A stretch of DNA of 64,000 nucleotides from positions 510,800 to 574,799 of the forward strand of contig NZ_FNBO01000001.1 of NCBI RefSeq assembly GCF_900102375.1, given 5' to 3'. Below the pieces are notes generated by a model. It saw only the letters and a list, made by a program, of their open reading frames with translations, did no database searches and was not told the DNA's origin. The stretch's first letter is position 1. Each line of letters starts with the position of its first letter. The stretch comes from Halorubrum xinjiangense. GTDB taxonomy: Archaea; Halobacteriota; Halobacteria; Halobacteriales; Haloferacaceae. The translations under genes and the position numbers were made by a program. Shown one piece after another: positions 34,458 to 42,464 of this stretch.

Positions 34458-35406
34458 AACAGTCGCCGTCACTGGTGCCGCGGGATTCATCGGCCGGTGG
34501 GTCGTCGCGGAACTTCTTGATCGAGGACACACAGTTCACGGGCTCGATAACTTCTCAAACGGCTCTGAACGAAACATCAAGGAGTTCAGAGATAACGATA
34601 GGTTCCACATCTACGAGGGAGATGTTCGATCCCGCAAAGACGTCGATCAGCTCTTTCAACACGACGTGGATGCGTGTATCCACCTCGCCGCCGAGATCGA
34701 TGTCCAAGAAAGTCTAGAAGATCCGGAGTCACATTTCGAAGCGAACGTAGTCGGTACCCAGAATGTACTCGAAGCGTGCCGAGAAAACGACACACGACTC
34801 GGACTCGTCGGAACCTGTATGGTGTACGACATGGTCGACTCGGAGGCCGGAATTAGCGAGGGACACCCAACGAAGCCGGCCTCACCGTACGCCGGATCGA
34901 AGTTGGCTGCCGAGAATCTAGCGGAGGGGTACTACCACGGATACGACCTCCCAGTCACGATATTGCGCCCGTTTAATACATACGGTCCGTATCAAAAGAC
35001 TGGAATGGCGGGTGGGGTGGTATCGATCTTCACCAGCCGTGACATCCGAAGAGAGCCGCTGAAAATTTTCGGTGACGGGACTCAAACGAGAGACCTGTTG
35101 TACGCGACCGACTGTGCTCGCTTCATCGTCGAAGGAACGTTCAGTGACGACACAGTTGGTGAGGTTCTCAATGCGGGGACGGGAAGCGACGTGTCGATCA
35201 ACGAACTCGCGGAACTGATCGCCACTGAGGGAACGGAAATCACGCACGTAGAGCACCACCATCCGCAAAGCGAAGTCCGAAAATTACTCTGTGATCCGAC
35301 AAAGGCGAAGAAGGTACTCAACTGGGAAGCGGAAGTCACGCTTGAAGAAGGCGTCTCTCGGCTACGCACATGGCTCCGAGATCGTCAGGAAACAAATCAT
35401 GAGTAA
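34450..35406 (+). CDS. NAD-dependent nucleotide-sugar dehydratase/epimerase (LegB-like)
   Basis: 318 residues from ATG 34450, which sits inside ATGAGTGA and overlaps the previous stop; the longer upstream frame is not conserved-looking. VTGAAGFIGRWVV is the NAD site; GTCMVYD and SPYAGSKLAAENL the catalytic Tyr-Lys; RPFNTYGPYQKTGMAGG a substrate loop. It is an extended SDR of the type that includes LegB 4,6-dehydratases. Having both a PseB-like and a LegB-like enzyme suggests one has a different step, such as an epimerase. Overlaps the aminotransferase by 8 bp. Confidence 0.8.
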   Translation: MSETVAVTGAAGFIGRWVVAELLDRGHTVHGLDNFSNGSERNIKEFRDNDRFHIYEGDVRSRKDVDQLFQHDVDACIHLAAEIDVQESLEDPESHFEANVVGTQNVLEACRENDTRLGLVGTCMVYDMVDSEAGISEGHPTKPASPYAGSKLAAENLAEGYYHGYDLPVTILRPFNTYGPYQKTGMAGGVVSIFTSRDIRREPLKIFGDGTQTRDLLYATDCARFIVEGTFSDDTVGEVLNAGTGSDVSINELAELIATEGTEITHVEHHHPQSEVRKLLCDPTKAKKVLNWEAEVTLEEGVSRLRTWLRDRQETNHE

Positions 35407-36589
35407 AAAAGTACCTGCTCACTACGGGGGCAAACCTGTTCGCGAGGACGTCCTCGGCTACGGCTCACAAAGCATCACCGAGAATGAAAAGGAAGCAGTC
35501 GTAGAGGCGTTGGACGGAGATTACATTACACGGGGTCCTACAGTTGAACGGTTCGAGGAACGTGTGGCAGATCTCGTCGGTGTCAAGCATGCGGTGGCGA
35601 CGACCTCGGGAACGACCGCTCTCCATCTAGCAGGCCAGGCGGCCGGCTTTGATGACGGCGACGAGGTGATCACGACACCGCTCACGTTTGTATCGACCGC
35701 ACACGTGGCCACGTACTGTGGGGCGACACCGGTCTTTGCCGACATCGATCCCCATCTGCGGTCACTTGACCCGGACGCAGTCCGCGAGCAAGTAACTGAA
35801 AATACAGAGGGAATCGTCCCGATGCACTACGGCGGACAGCCGGCGGACATCGAGGGGCTGCTGGAGGTCGCTGATGAACACGATCTGACCGTTATTTGGG
35901 ACGCGTGTCACGCCTTCGGTGGGAGCTGGAACGGTGAGCCGATCGGCGCGCAACGAGACATGGTGATGTTCAGCTTCCACCCGGTGAAGAACATTACCAC
36001 CGGAGAAGGCGGTATGGTCGTCACGGATGACGACGAACTCGCAGAGAGGCTCCGGCGACTCCGGTCGTTCGACATGAATTACTCGCCGGACGGTCACAAC
36101 CAAGAGCCGTGGTATCAGGTGACCGAAGGCCTCGGCTACAACTACAACGTTACCGACATTCAAGCCGCGCTAGGACTCGCTCAACTCGATCGGTTAGCGG
36201 AGTTCAAGCAGCGACGTGACGAGATTATCGCCCGCTACGATGAAGCGTTCTCTGAGTTAGAGGGAATTCGGACGCCACCGGAGCCTGTCAACTCCGACCC
36301 GATGTACCACCTGTATGCCGTGGAGATCGGTGAGGAATTCGGCTGTGATCGGAGAGAGGTAGTCAACGCACTTCACGCCGAGAACATCGGTGTACAGGTC
36401 CACTACGTGCCGCTTCACTACCATCCGTATTTCCAAGAGGAGTTTGGGTACGAGCGCGGTGAATTCCCACAGTCGGAATCCGTGTACGACGGATTGGTGA
36501 GTCTTCCGCTACACGCAGAGATGGATGAGAAAGACGTTGAAGACGTAATCTCGGCCGTCGAAACACTTCACGCGTACCACGCCAAGTAG
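35399..36589 (+). CDS. PLP-dependent sugar aminotransferase (PseC/LegC, DegT family)
   Basis: 396 residues from ATG 35399. The DegT/DnrJ/EryC1 fold is shown by ATTSGTTALHLA, FADIDPHLRSLDP, VIWDACHAFGGSW and the PLP-lysine motif SFHPVKNITTGEGGMV. C-terminal HYVPLHYHPYFQEEFG and SLPLHAEM complete the sugar site. Members of this subgroup add an amino group at C4 of the 4-keto intermediate (PseC-like). Translationally coupled to the gene before through ATGAGTAA. Confidence 0.9.
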   Translation: MSKKVPAHYGGKPVREDVLGYGSQSITENEKEAVVEALDGDYITRGPTVERFEERVADLVGVKHAVATTSGTTALHLAGQAAGFDDGDEVITTPLTFVSTAHVATYCGATPVFADIDPHLRSLDPDAVREQVTENTEGIVPMHYGGQPADIEGLLEVADEHDLTVIWDACHAFGGSWNGEPIGAQRDMVMFSFHPVKNITTGEGGMVVTDDDELAERLRRLRSFDMNYSPDGHNQEPWYQVTEGLGYNYNVTDIQAALGLAQLDRLAEFKQRRDEIIARYDEAFSELEGIRTPPEPVNSDPMYHLYAVEIGEEFGCDRREVVNALHAENIGVQVHYVPLHYHPYFQEEFGYERGEFPQSESVYDGLVSLPLHAEMDEKDVEDVISAVETLHAYHAK

Positions 36590-36624
36590 GTGCGTTTATC
36601 CGATTTCCGCACCGATCAAGACTC

Positions 36625-37677
36625 ATGAATTCGTTCGAAATAGACGATCGTCTCGTCGGACCGGGAGAGCCGACGTTCGTGATCGCGGAGGCGGGATCGA
36701 ATCATAACGGGGACCTCAATACCGCGAAGGAACTCATCGACGTCGCTGCCGATGCTGGGGCCGACGCGGTGAAGTTCCAGACGTTCCGCGCCGAGGACCT
36801 GTACGTCGAAAAGAGCGGCGAGGTCGAGTATCTCGATGACGACCGGAGCATCTACGAGATCATCGAGTCGATGGAGATGCCCTACGAGTGGATCCCCGAA
36901 CTACACGACTACTGTCTCGATTGTGGGATCCAGTTCATGTCGACACCGTTCGACGAGCGATCCGCCGTGGAACTCGCCGAGTACGTTCCCGCGTGGAAGG
37001 TCGCGTCGTACACGAGCAGCCACATCCCGTTTCTCGAACACCTCGCGGACACCGACAAGCCAATCATCATGTCCACGGGCGCTCACGAGTTAGATGAGGT
37101 TGCGGAATCGGTGACCGCACTCCGCGAGGCAGGAGCTTCTGAACTCGTCCTATTACAGTGTGTCGCCGCGTATCCGACGCCGATCTCCGAGATCAACGTC
37201 GGCGTCGTCGAGACGCTTCGAGAGGAGTTCGACGTTCCCACGGGGCTTTCGGACCACACGCTCAACCCCGTGACCGCGCCGTCGGCCGCTGCCGCCCTCG
37301 GCGCTTGCGTCATCGAGAAGCACTTCACGCTCGATAAATCGATGGAGGGTCCCGACCACGAGTTCGCTCTCGAACCCGACGAACTAGACGAGATGGTGAC
37401 CGCGATTCGCGATACGGAAGCCGCGCTCGGTTCGGGTGAAAAACGTGTGCTGGAAGTCGAACGAGAACTCCACGAGAAGGCGCGCCGCGCGGTTCACGCG
37501 GTCAAAGATGTCGAAGCGGGCGAGAAGCTGACGGAAGAAGATATAAAAGTGCTACGTCCGGGAGAACAGGAGTCGGGGCTCCATCCGAAGTTCTACGATG
37601 AACTCGTCGGCACAACTGTCGTGCGTGACATCTCACGGGGAGAGGGAATCGACTGGGACGACGTAAACCAGAGCTGA
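36625..37677 (+). CDS. Nonulosonic acid synthase (NeuB/PseI/LegI family)
   Basis: 350 residues. NeuB barrel: VIAEAGSNHNGDLNTAKELI, ADAVKFQTFRAEDLY, FMSTPFDERSAVEL, QCVAAYP, GLSDHTLNP and EKHFTLDKSMEGPDHEFALEP. A C-terminal SAF antifreeze-like domain begins near residue 285 (RRAVHAVKDVEAGEKLTEEDI). It condenses a 6-carbon 2,4-diamino sugar with phosphoenolpyruvate to give a 9-carbon sialic-acid-like sugar. The sequence leans towards PseI/LegI rather than human-type NeuB by neighbours. The stop abuts the stop of the convergent formyltransferase gene. Confidence 0.92.
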   Translation: MNSFEIDDRLVGPGEPTFVIAEAGSNHNGDLNTAKELIDVAADAGADAVKFQTFRAEDLYVEKSGEVEYLDDDRSIYEIIESMEMPYEWIPELHDYCLDCGIQFMSTPFDERSAVELAEYVPAWKVASYTSSHIPFLEHLADTDKPIIMSTGAHELDEVAESVTALREAGASELVLLQCVAAYPTPISEINVGVVETLREEFDVPTGLSDHTLNPVTAPSAAAALGACVIEKHFTLDKSMEGPDHEFALEPDELDEMVTAIRDTEAALGSGEKRVLEVERELHEKARRAVHAVKDVEAGEKLTEEDIKVLRPGEQESGLHPKFYDELVGTTVVRDISRGEGIDWDDVNQS

Positions 37678-38355
37678 TCACTCTCGCCGTATCTCGACGT
37701 CGATATAATACGTCTCGCCGTCCACTTCGATCTTCGCGTTGTCGTAGGGCGGGAAAGTTAGCGCGCGGAGTCGATCCAGAAACTTCTTCGCCTGTACCGT
37801 CTCCTCACCGTCGATTTCGCAGAGTTCCTCGAACTCATCGGTGCGATGGTACGTCCCCTCGTCTTGCTCTTGCTCAGTGAGTGAGACATTCCCGCCCACT
37901 ACGTCCGGCCAAGTCTGTTTGAACAGCTCGACCTGGGTATCCTCGAGTCGTTGATAGAGATCCTTGCCCGTGTCAGAAAAGTTCGTTTCGACCTCGCGGC
38001 GGGCAACGATGTCGCCGGTGTCGAGAGTCGAATCCATGTAATGGAGTGTCACGCCCGCAGGCGTCCCCTCGACGATGCTCCAGACGTTCGGATTCGCTCC
38101 GCGGTTGTACGGGAGGTACGCCGGATGGAGGTTCAAACAGCCCATCTCCGGAACGTCGAGGATTGATTCTGGTACGATATGGCGGTAACCACACGAAACC
38201 ACGAGATCGGGTTTCACCTCTTCGATCACGGTCAGTTGTTCCTCCGTCGTTAAGAGAGCACGAACGAACACCTCGGAACGATCACAGAGCCACTCGTACA
38301 CTCGCATGCCGGCGTCGTTCACGCCGAGAAAGACGACCTCAATCTCGTTGCTCAT
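37678..38355 (-). CDS. Formyltransferase acting on an amino sugar
   Basis: 225 residues, formyl_trans_N fold only. Catalytic triad Asn75, His77 and Asp112 is seen in CLNLHPAYLPYNRGANPN and DSTLDTGDI. Family members take a formyl group from 10-formyl-tetrahydrofolate; it is too short for Met-tRNA formyltransferase, which haloarchaea lack, and lacks the purine-synthesis signature. In this operon it is expected to N-formylate the 4-amino group (or 5/7-amino) of the nonulosonic acid precursor, replacing PseH. Last gene of the minus-strand operon; 4-bp overlap with the PseG-like gene. Confidence 0.85.
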   Translation of the reverse strand: MSNEIEVVFLGVNDAGMRVYEWLCDRSEVFVRALLTTEEQLTVIEEVKPDLVVSCGYRHIVPESILDVPEMGCLNLHPAYLPYNRGANPNVWSIVEGTPAGVTLHYMDSTLDTGDIVARREVETNFSDTGKDLYQRLEDTQVELFKQTWPDVVGGNVSLTEQEQDEGTYHRTDEFEELCEIDGEETVQAKKFLDRLRALTFPPYDNAKIEVDGETYYIDVEIRRE

Positions 38356-39368
38356 GCGTTTCGGTTGGAATCACCGGCGGAAAGGACTTTCCGGAGCACG
38401 CGATCCACGCCGCGGCCGTCGACGAGGTCGCGTCCGGTTTCACGTCGTTTCCGTCGGAGAGATCGATCACTCACGTAGTCGCCGATAGCGTCAGAAAACG
38501 CGTCCACACCAGCGGTGTCTTCCAGTACGGTCGCAGAGTCGTGTTCACGAAGCGCATCCGCGATCAGTTGCTGGTTGTCAACGACGGGGAGATTTATAAT
38601 CGGCGTACCGAGTGCGAGCAGTTCGTAGGAAGTCGTACTGGCAGTGGTCACCGCGAAGTCAGCCTGAAACATGCGCTCCGGAAGATCGTCAGGATCACGA
38701 ACGACACGGACATCCGCACTCACGTTGTCAGCAACCTTTCTGATAGTGTCCTCCTGCTCAACTGAAAATCCGGGTCCGACGACAGCATCCACACGGAGAT
38801 CAAACCCATCAAAGGCCCGAATCACCGTCGGAGTCAGCTCCGCAATATCGCTCCCACCCATCGTGACGATCGCCCGAGTAGGTGTTTCACGCTGCGGTGG
38901 ATCCATCGAAGCGTACTCTACAATCGCCTGCCGGAGGAGGAGGAACTTCGGGCCGAGACACCACGTCGGCTCCGCACCGATGGTATCGTACTCCAAGCGG
39001 GGTGCGTAGAGATTTCCATTCACGAGTACGTCAGCGGCGACCCGATGGCGAGTGTCATCAGCGATGACGACGAGCAGGGAGACCTCCCAAAGCTGCTCTT
39101 GGTACGTCCCGTCCGCAAGGTACGAGTCCACGACGGTGACATCCGCGTGATCGCGAATTAACTCTCGGACTGGCCCAGGATCCTCTCTAGAAGGGATATT
39201 TACCGTATTCACACCGGGTGGGCAGACTTCTCGGACGTGTTCCGGTGTCGTCGTTGCGTACGTGACCTCATGGCCGCGATCAAGAAGTTCGCTCGCGAGT
39301 GCGCCGGTTCTGACTAGGTGCCCGTAGCCTATTTCCGGGCCACCATCGGCACGCACGACGATATCCAT
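38352..39368 (-). CDS. PseG-like nucleotide-sugar hydrolase
   Basis: 338 residues. The N-terminal RADGGPEIGYGHLVR (His17 catalytic) is the PseG signature; C-terminal GGSDIAELTPTVI, ADFAVTTASTTSYELLALGTPIINLP form the GT-B nucleotide-binding half. PseG removes UDP from the 2,4-diamino sugar before condensation. It overlaps the cytidylyltransferase gene by 1 bp and the formyltransferase gene by 4 bp. Confidence 0.88.
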   Translation of the reverse strand: MDIVVRADGGPEIGYGHLVRTGALASELLDRGHEVTYATTTPEHVREVCPPGVNTVNIPSREDPGPVRELIRDHADVTVVDSYLADGTYQEQLWEVSLLVVIADDTRHRVAADVLVNGNLYAPRLEYDTIGAEPTWCLGPKFLLLRQAIVEYASMDPPQRETPTRAIVTMGGSDIAELTPTVIRAFDGFDLRVDAVVGPGFSVEQEDTIRKVADNVSADVRVVRDPDDLPERMFQADFAVTTASTTSYELLALGTPIINLPVVDNQQLIADALREHDSATVLEDTAGVDAFSDAIGDYVSDRSLRRKRRETGRDLVDGRGVDRVLRKVLSAGDSNRNA

Positions 39369-40117
39369 CAGTGTGATTTCTGCTCAACGCCGGCGTTTAA
39401 TTCCATTAGATCGTTCTCATCGACGTAGCGTATCGCTTCTCTGATTGGGAGAACGTCGTCGAATGGGACGTTCCCGTAGATCGTCCGCAGTACCTCGTAA
39501 TCGTCTGCTTCGTCGAGGGTTAAACGAAGGTCTCCGCGGTTCTGGAACTGGGGCTCATCGAATACGTCCTCAGATCTGACGCTTTCCGTGGAGAACAGGT
39601 CCTCCTGCTCCCGATAATAGGGAGTCACGTGTTCGCGGTGGTGTGGCTCGGTCGCCTCCTCGTGTACCCGCTCGAAACTCTCGAAGGTGAACGCCTCGAC
39701 GTCGAGACCGCGAGGGAAAGTGCGCTCGAAGATGTTGGCCGCGTATTGTGTGTCGCCGTTAAGGGCTTCTTGGACGACTGTATCGATCGCCACCGGATCA
39801 ATGAGGGGACAGTCTCCAGTAATGCGGACAATAACGTCAGCGTTTGTGGAGCAGGCAGCATCATGGATCCGTCCGAGAACGTCCGATTCGCTACCACGAA
39901 ACACGTCCGCTCCGGACCGAGCCGCGTACCTCGCGACAATGTCGTCTGCCGTCCGTTTCGAGGTTGCGACCATCGTCTTCGTCACGTATTCAGTCGATCT
40001 TACACGTTGGATCGTGTGTGAAAGGGCATGCTCCGTAGCCAATGGAAGCATGACTTTCCCAGGAAGGCGGGTCGAACCCATCCGAGCTTGAATAATTGCG
40101 ACGACTTGCTGTTTCAT
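39368..40117 (-). CDS. CMP-sugar synthetase-like protein (SpsF/NeuA-type)
   Basis: 249 residues. VAIIQARMGSTRLPGKVML binds the nucleotide; VRITGDCPLIDP carries the metal Asp; DLRLTLDEADDYEVL is the C-terminal motif of the SpsF subgroup. The role would be to activate the nonulosonic acid with CMP for transfer. First gene of the minus-strand trio (then PseG and formyltransferase). Confidence 0.84.
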   Translation of the reverse strand: MKQQVVAIIQARMGSTRLPGKVMLPLATEHALSHTIQRVRSTEYVTKTMVATSKRTADDIVARYAARSGADVFRGSESDVLGRIHDAACSTNADVIVRITGDCPLIDPVAIDTVVQEALNGDTQYAANIFERTFPRGLDVEAFTFESFERVHEEATEPHHREHVTPYYREQEDLFSTESVRSEDVFDEPQFQNRGDLRLTLDEADDYEVLRTIYGNVPFDDVLPIREAIRYVDENDLMELNAGVEQKSH

Positions 40118-40233
40118 TATATCAAAACATCATCTGGTGGTGTGAATGTTTTGTGATAGTGGTCTATCCATGAGCTACCATAACTCAACACCAGAGGAGT
40201 GGATATCAAATGATAACTATGTAATAGAGACCG

Positions 40234-40245
40234 ATATAATAAATA
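40234..40245 (+). promoter_or_regulatory. TATA element of the pyruvyltransferase-like gene
   Basis: TATAATAAATAC lies about 30 bp before the ATG at 40270 in an AT-rich 152-bp divergent gap. Confidence 0.5.
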
Positions 40246-40269
40246 CCCTTCAACGGTGAAATCGATATA

Positions 40270-41427
40270 ATGTATACGATCCTATCGACGTATCCTCCTC
40301 ACGCTAGCGGTAACGTTGGCGATAAACTACTAGAAGAGCAAGTTCAAAATCTAATACAAAAAGAGACGGGCGTTAATGAGTTCAATATACTTCACCGAAA
40401 ACAAGATCTTTCTTCTCAAGTAGACAAAATAAACGAATCAGACGCCATTATTCTCCCAGCTTTTGCAATTCGGGAGCCGATTCATCCAAATACATACTCT
40501 CTGACAGAAGATTTAGATTCGATCGAAGTTCCAATAATACCACTCGCAGCGAACTGGTCACACTATCCGGGAGATCAAATCGATAATGAATCACTAGAAT
40601 ACAAGCCAGAAACTGTCTCGTTCATTCGTCACTTAGATAATCAACCTACACTCGATCGGCTCACGACTCGGGATATATTCACAAAACGAATCTTGGAACG
40701 ACACGGATTCAATGACGTGACTTTAGTTGGTGACCTCGGGTGGTACCATGATGATTATCTGGGAGAGCCGATGCGTACTCCGGATTCCATCGATCACATC
40801 GTGATGACGACTCCCCATAACGCTCACTACCTCGAACAGGCGGAAGCGTTGATGGACATGCTCATCTCCGAATTCCCGGATGCCAGAATAACCTGCTCGT
40901 TCCACAGTTCTCTATCGGCCTCAGACAAGGAAATACGAACGCGAGCAAAAGAGCGTGGATTCGATATCGTACTGGCAAGCCATGATACAGATAACATCGA
41001 GTTCTATGACGACTGTGACCTCCACGTTGGATATCGGCTCCACGGCCACATCAGCTTCCTTCGACGCCGCCTACCATCGGTTTTGATCGGAGAGGACGGC
41101 CGTGGAAACGGATTTAATGCGACACTCGGTGTCGGTGATTTCCAGGCAACGAAGCGTCGACTCAGTTACCGATCTGGCTCGCTGGTTAATCGTTTTGCTA
41201 GCACGCTACCAGGTGCGGGAATCCGGCAGATCCTCGAGACGACTCGATATACGAATCCATTCAAGAGGATCATCGCACCTGCGGATATGAACGTCCCGAA
41301 TCGGATCCAGAAGTTCCTCCACGAACAGATAGAAAATGATTTCTCAGATTATGACGCCGTTCCCAAGCTTTTCGACAGCACTTATGAAAATTCGATGAAA
41401 CCATTCCTGAAAACACTTCCTCGTTGA
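40270..41427 (+). CDS. Polysaccharide pyruvyltransferase family protein
   Basis: 385 residues. It has the GT-B-like layout of this family: NVGDKLLEEQV near the N-terminus (the N-x-GD motif) and GYRLHGHISFLRRRLPSVLIGEDGRG near 250, the catalytic RLHGHI with His/Arg. The protein may add a pyruvyl ketal to a glycan sugar or act as a glycosyltransferase. Its DNA is less G+C-rich than the operons to the left; it stands at the start of the AT-rich island. Substrate unknown. Confidence 0.82.
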   Translation: MYTILSTYPPHASGNVGDKLLEEQVQNLIQKETGVNEFNILHRKQDLSSQVDKINESDAIILPAFAIREPIHPNTYSLTEDLDSIEVPIIPLAANWSHYPGDQIDNESLEYKPETVSFIRHLDNQPTLDRLTTRDIFTKRILERHGFNDVTLVGDLGWYHDDYLGEPMRTPDSIDHIVMTTPHNAHYLEQAEALMDMLISEFPDARITCSFHSSLSASDKEIRTRAKERGFDIVLASHDTDNIEFYDDCDLHVGYRLHGHISFLRRRLPSVLIGEDGRGNGFNATLGVGDFQATKRRLSYRSGSLVNRFASTLPGAGIRQILETTRYTNPFKRIIAPADMNVPNRIQKFLHEQIENDFSDYDAVPKLFDSTYENSMKPFLKTLPR

Positions 41428-41578
41428 TTCTAGAACTAACATCGATTACGGGGGCATCAATCTTACTGCTTTCATGCTGAAGACGACAGTTAGGAACCTC
41501 CTCATAGACTTTTCTAGCTATAAATTCTGATCAATAAAATGAGGATACATTATAAGAGAGATCAGTTACTGGGTGTGT

Positions 41579-41743
41579 ATGAAGTGTTTACCAACACACG
41601 AGTATGCCCCTTCTCTCGAGGAGTACCACGATGGTATCCCGCCTGATTGGCGACAATCAACGTTTCTTTGGGAGCAGTACAGTAGATCGCCTCGTCCTCG
41701 TCGTAGAACACGGCATCAATCAGTCCCGTTAAGTTTGGCGTGA
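41579..41743 (+). pseudogene. 5' fragment of a gene cut by an IS6-type element
   Basis: From ATG 41579 the frame encodes MKCLPTHEYAPSLEEYHDG, then DWRQSTFLWEQY, and loses sense where the IS6 relic begins near 41724. A TATA-like TTATAA (41550-41555) lies 24-29 bp before the ATG, the leaderless spacing, so this looks like a genuine gene start. The 3' part is not seen beyond the element. Family not recognised. Confidence 0.55.
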
Positions 41744-42414
41744 ATTGTGGTAGACGGCGACGGCTTCGAGCCAGTTTTGAGCTGTCTCGAGCGCGACATT
41801 GCTAAAACTATTCGCAAACGATGATGTTCGTCGTTCTATTTCCCAAAAGACACGTTCGATAGCATTCCGATTTCCATGTTGAATGACTTGAAATCGATAA
41901 CCGTCTTCAGCGAGAACAGATCCAAGATAGTCCGCGTCATCGACGAGAAATTCGACGTTATCGAGCTGATAGCGCCGGTGTAGCTCGGTCAGAAACCATC
42001 GCGTCGTCTGTTTATTTGCGGTCAGAGAGAGAGGCTTAATATGGAGGATCTCGTTCGTATTCGGATCAACCGCACCGTACAGCCAGAACTTCTGGCCGTG
42101 GAGGCGGATCATCTTTTCGTCAACCGCAAGCTGATCCTCGGAGACGGTTGAGATCGGCTGTAGATCGGCTTTATGAACCCAGTTATGGATAGCGACGTGA
42201 CTCCGTTTGATCCCATATTGTTCAAAAAATTTACTCACCTCTCAGAGTGATATACCAGTCAAATGACAGCGAATTCCCTCTTCAATCGCCCAGCGTGGAG
42301 TCCGATCTCGCTCCACAAACGACAAGTCGATCCACGCGATACCTTCGCTGAGGCGTTCGATTTCAGCCATAAGCACTCTGAAGTCGAACGCCTCATCCTC
42401 TAACTTTACGCGAC
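41724..42414 (-). mobile_element. IS6-family insertion sequence relic, copy 1
   Basis: About 690 bp with related ends (CCGTTAAGTTTGG on the left; CGCGTAAAGTTAG read inwards from the right). The single transposase frame is inactivated by one stop codon. Closest of the three IS6 copies to intact; it cuts a plus-strand gene at 41579. Confidence 0.75.
41729..42370 (-). pseudogene. IS6-family transposase with an in-frame stop
   Basis: Starting at ATG 42370, MAEIERLSEGIAWIDLSF continues to HLTGISL, then TGA, then EVSKFFEQYGIKRSHVAIHN. The DDE domain is otherwise intact: LAVDEKMIRLHGQKFWLYGAVD, FLVDDADYL and the Glu of NAIERVFWEIERR. The IS6 HTH normally has an Arg (CGA) at the stop position, so one C-to-T change explains it. 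It is expected to be inactive without readthrough. Confidence 0.85.
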
Positions 42415-42464
42415 CTTACAGCCTTCACCGCTCTACATAATGCGACGCTCTAACCATGATACCG

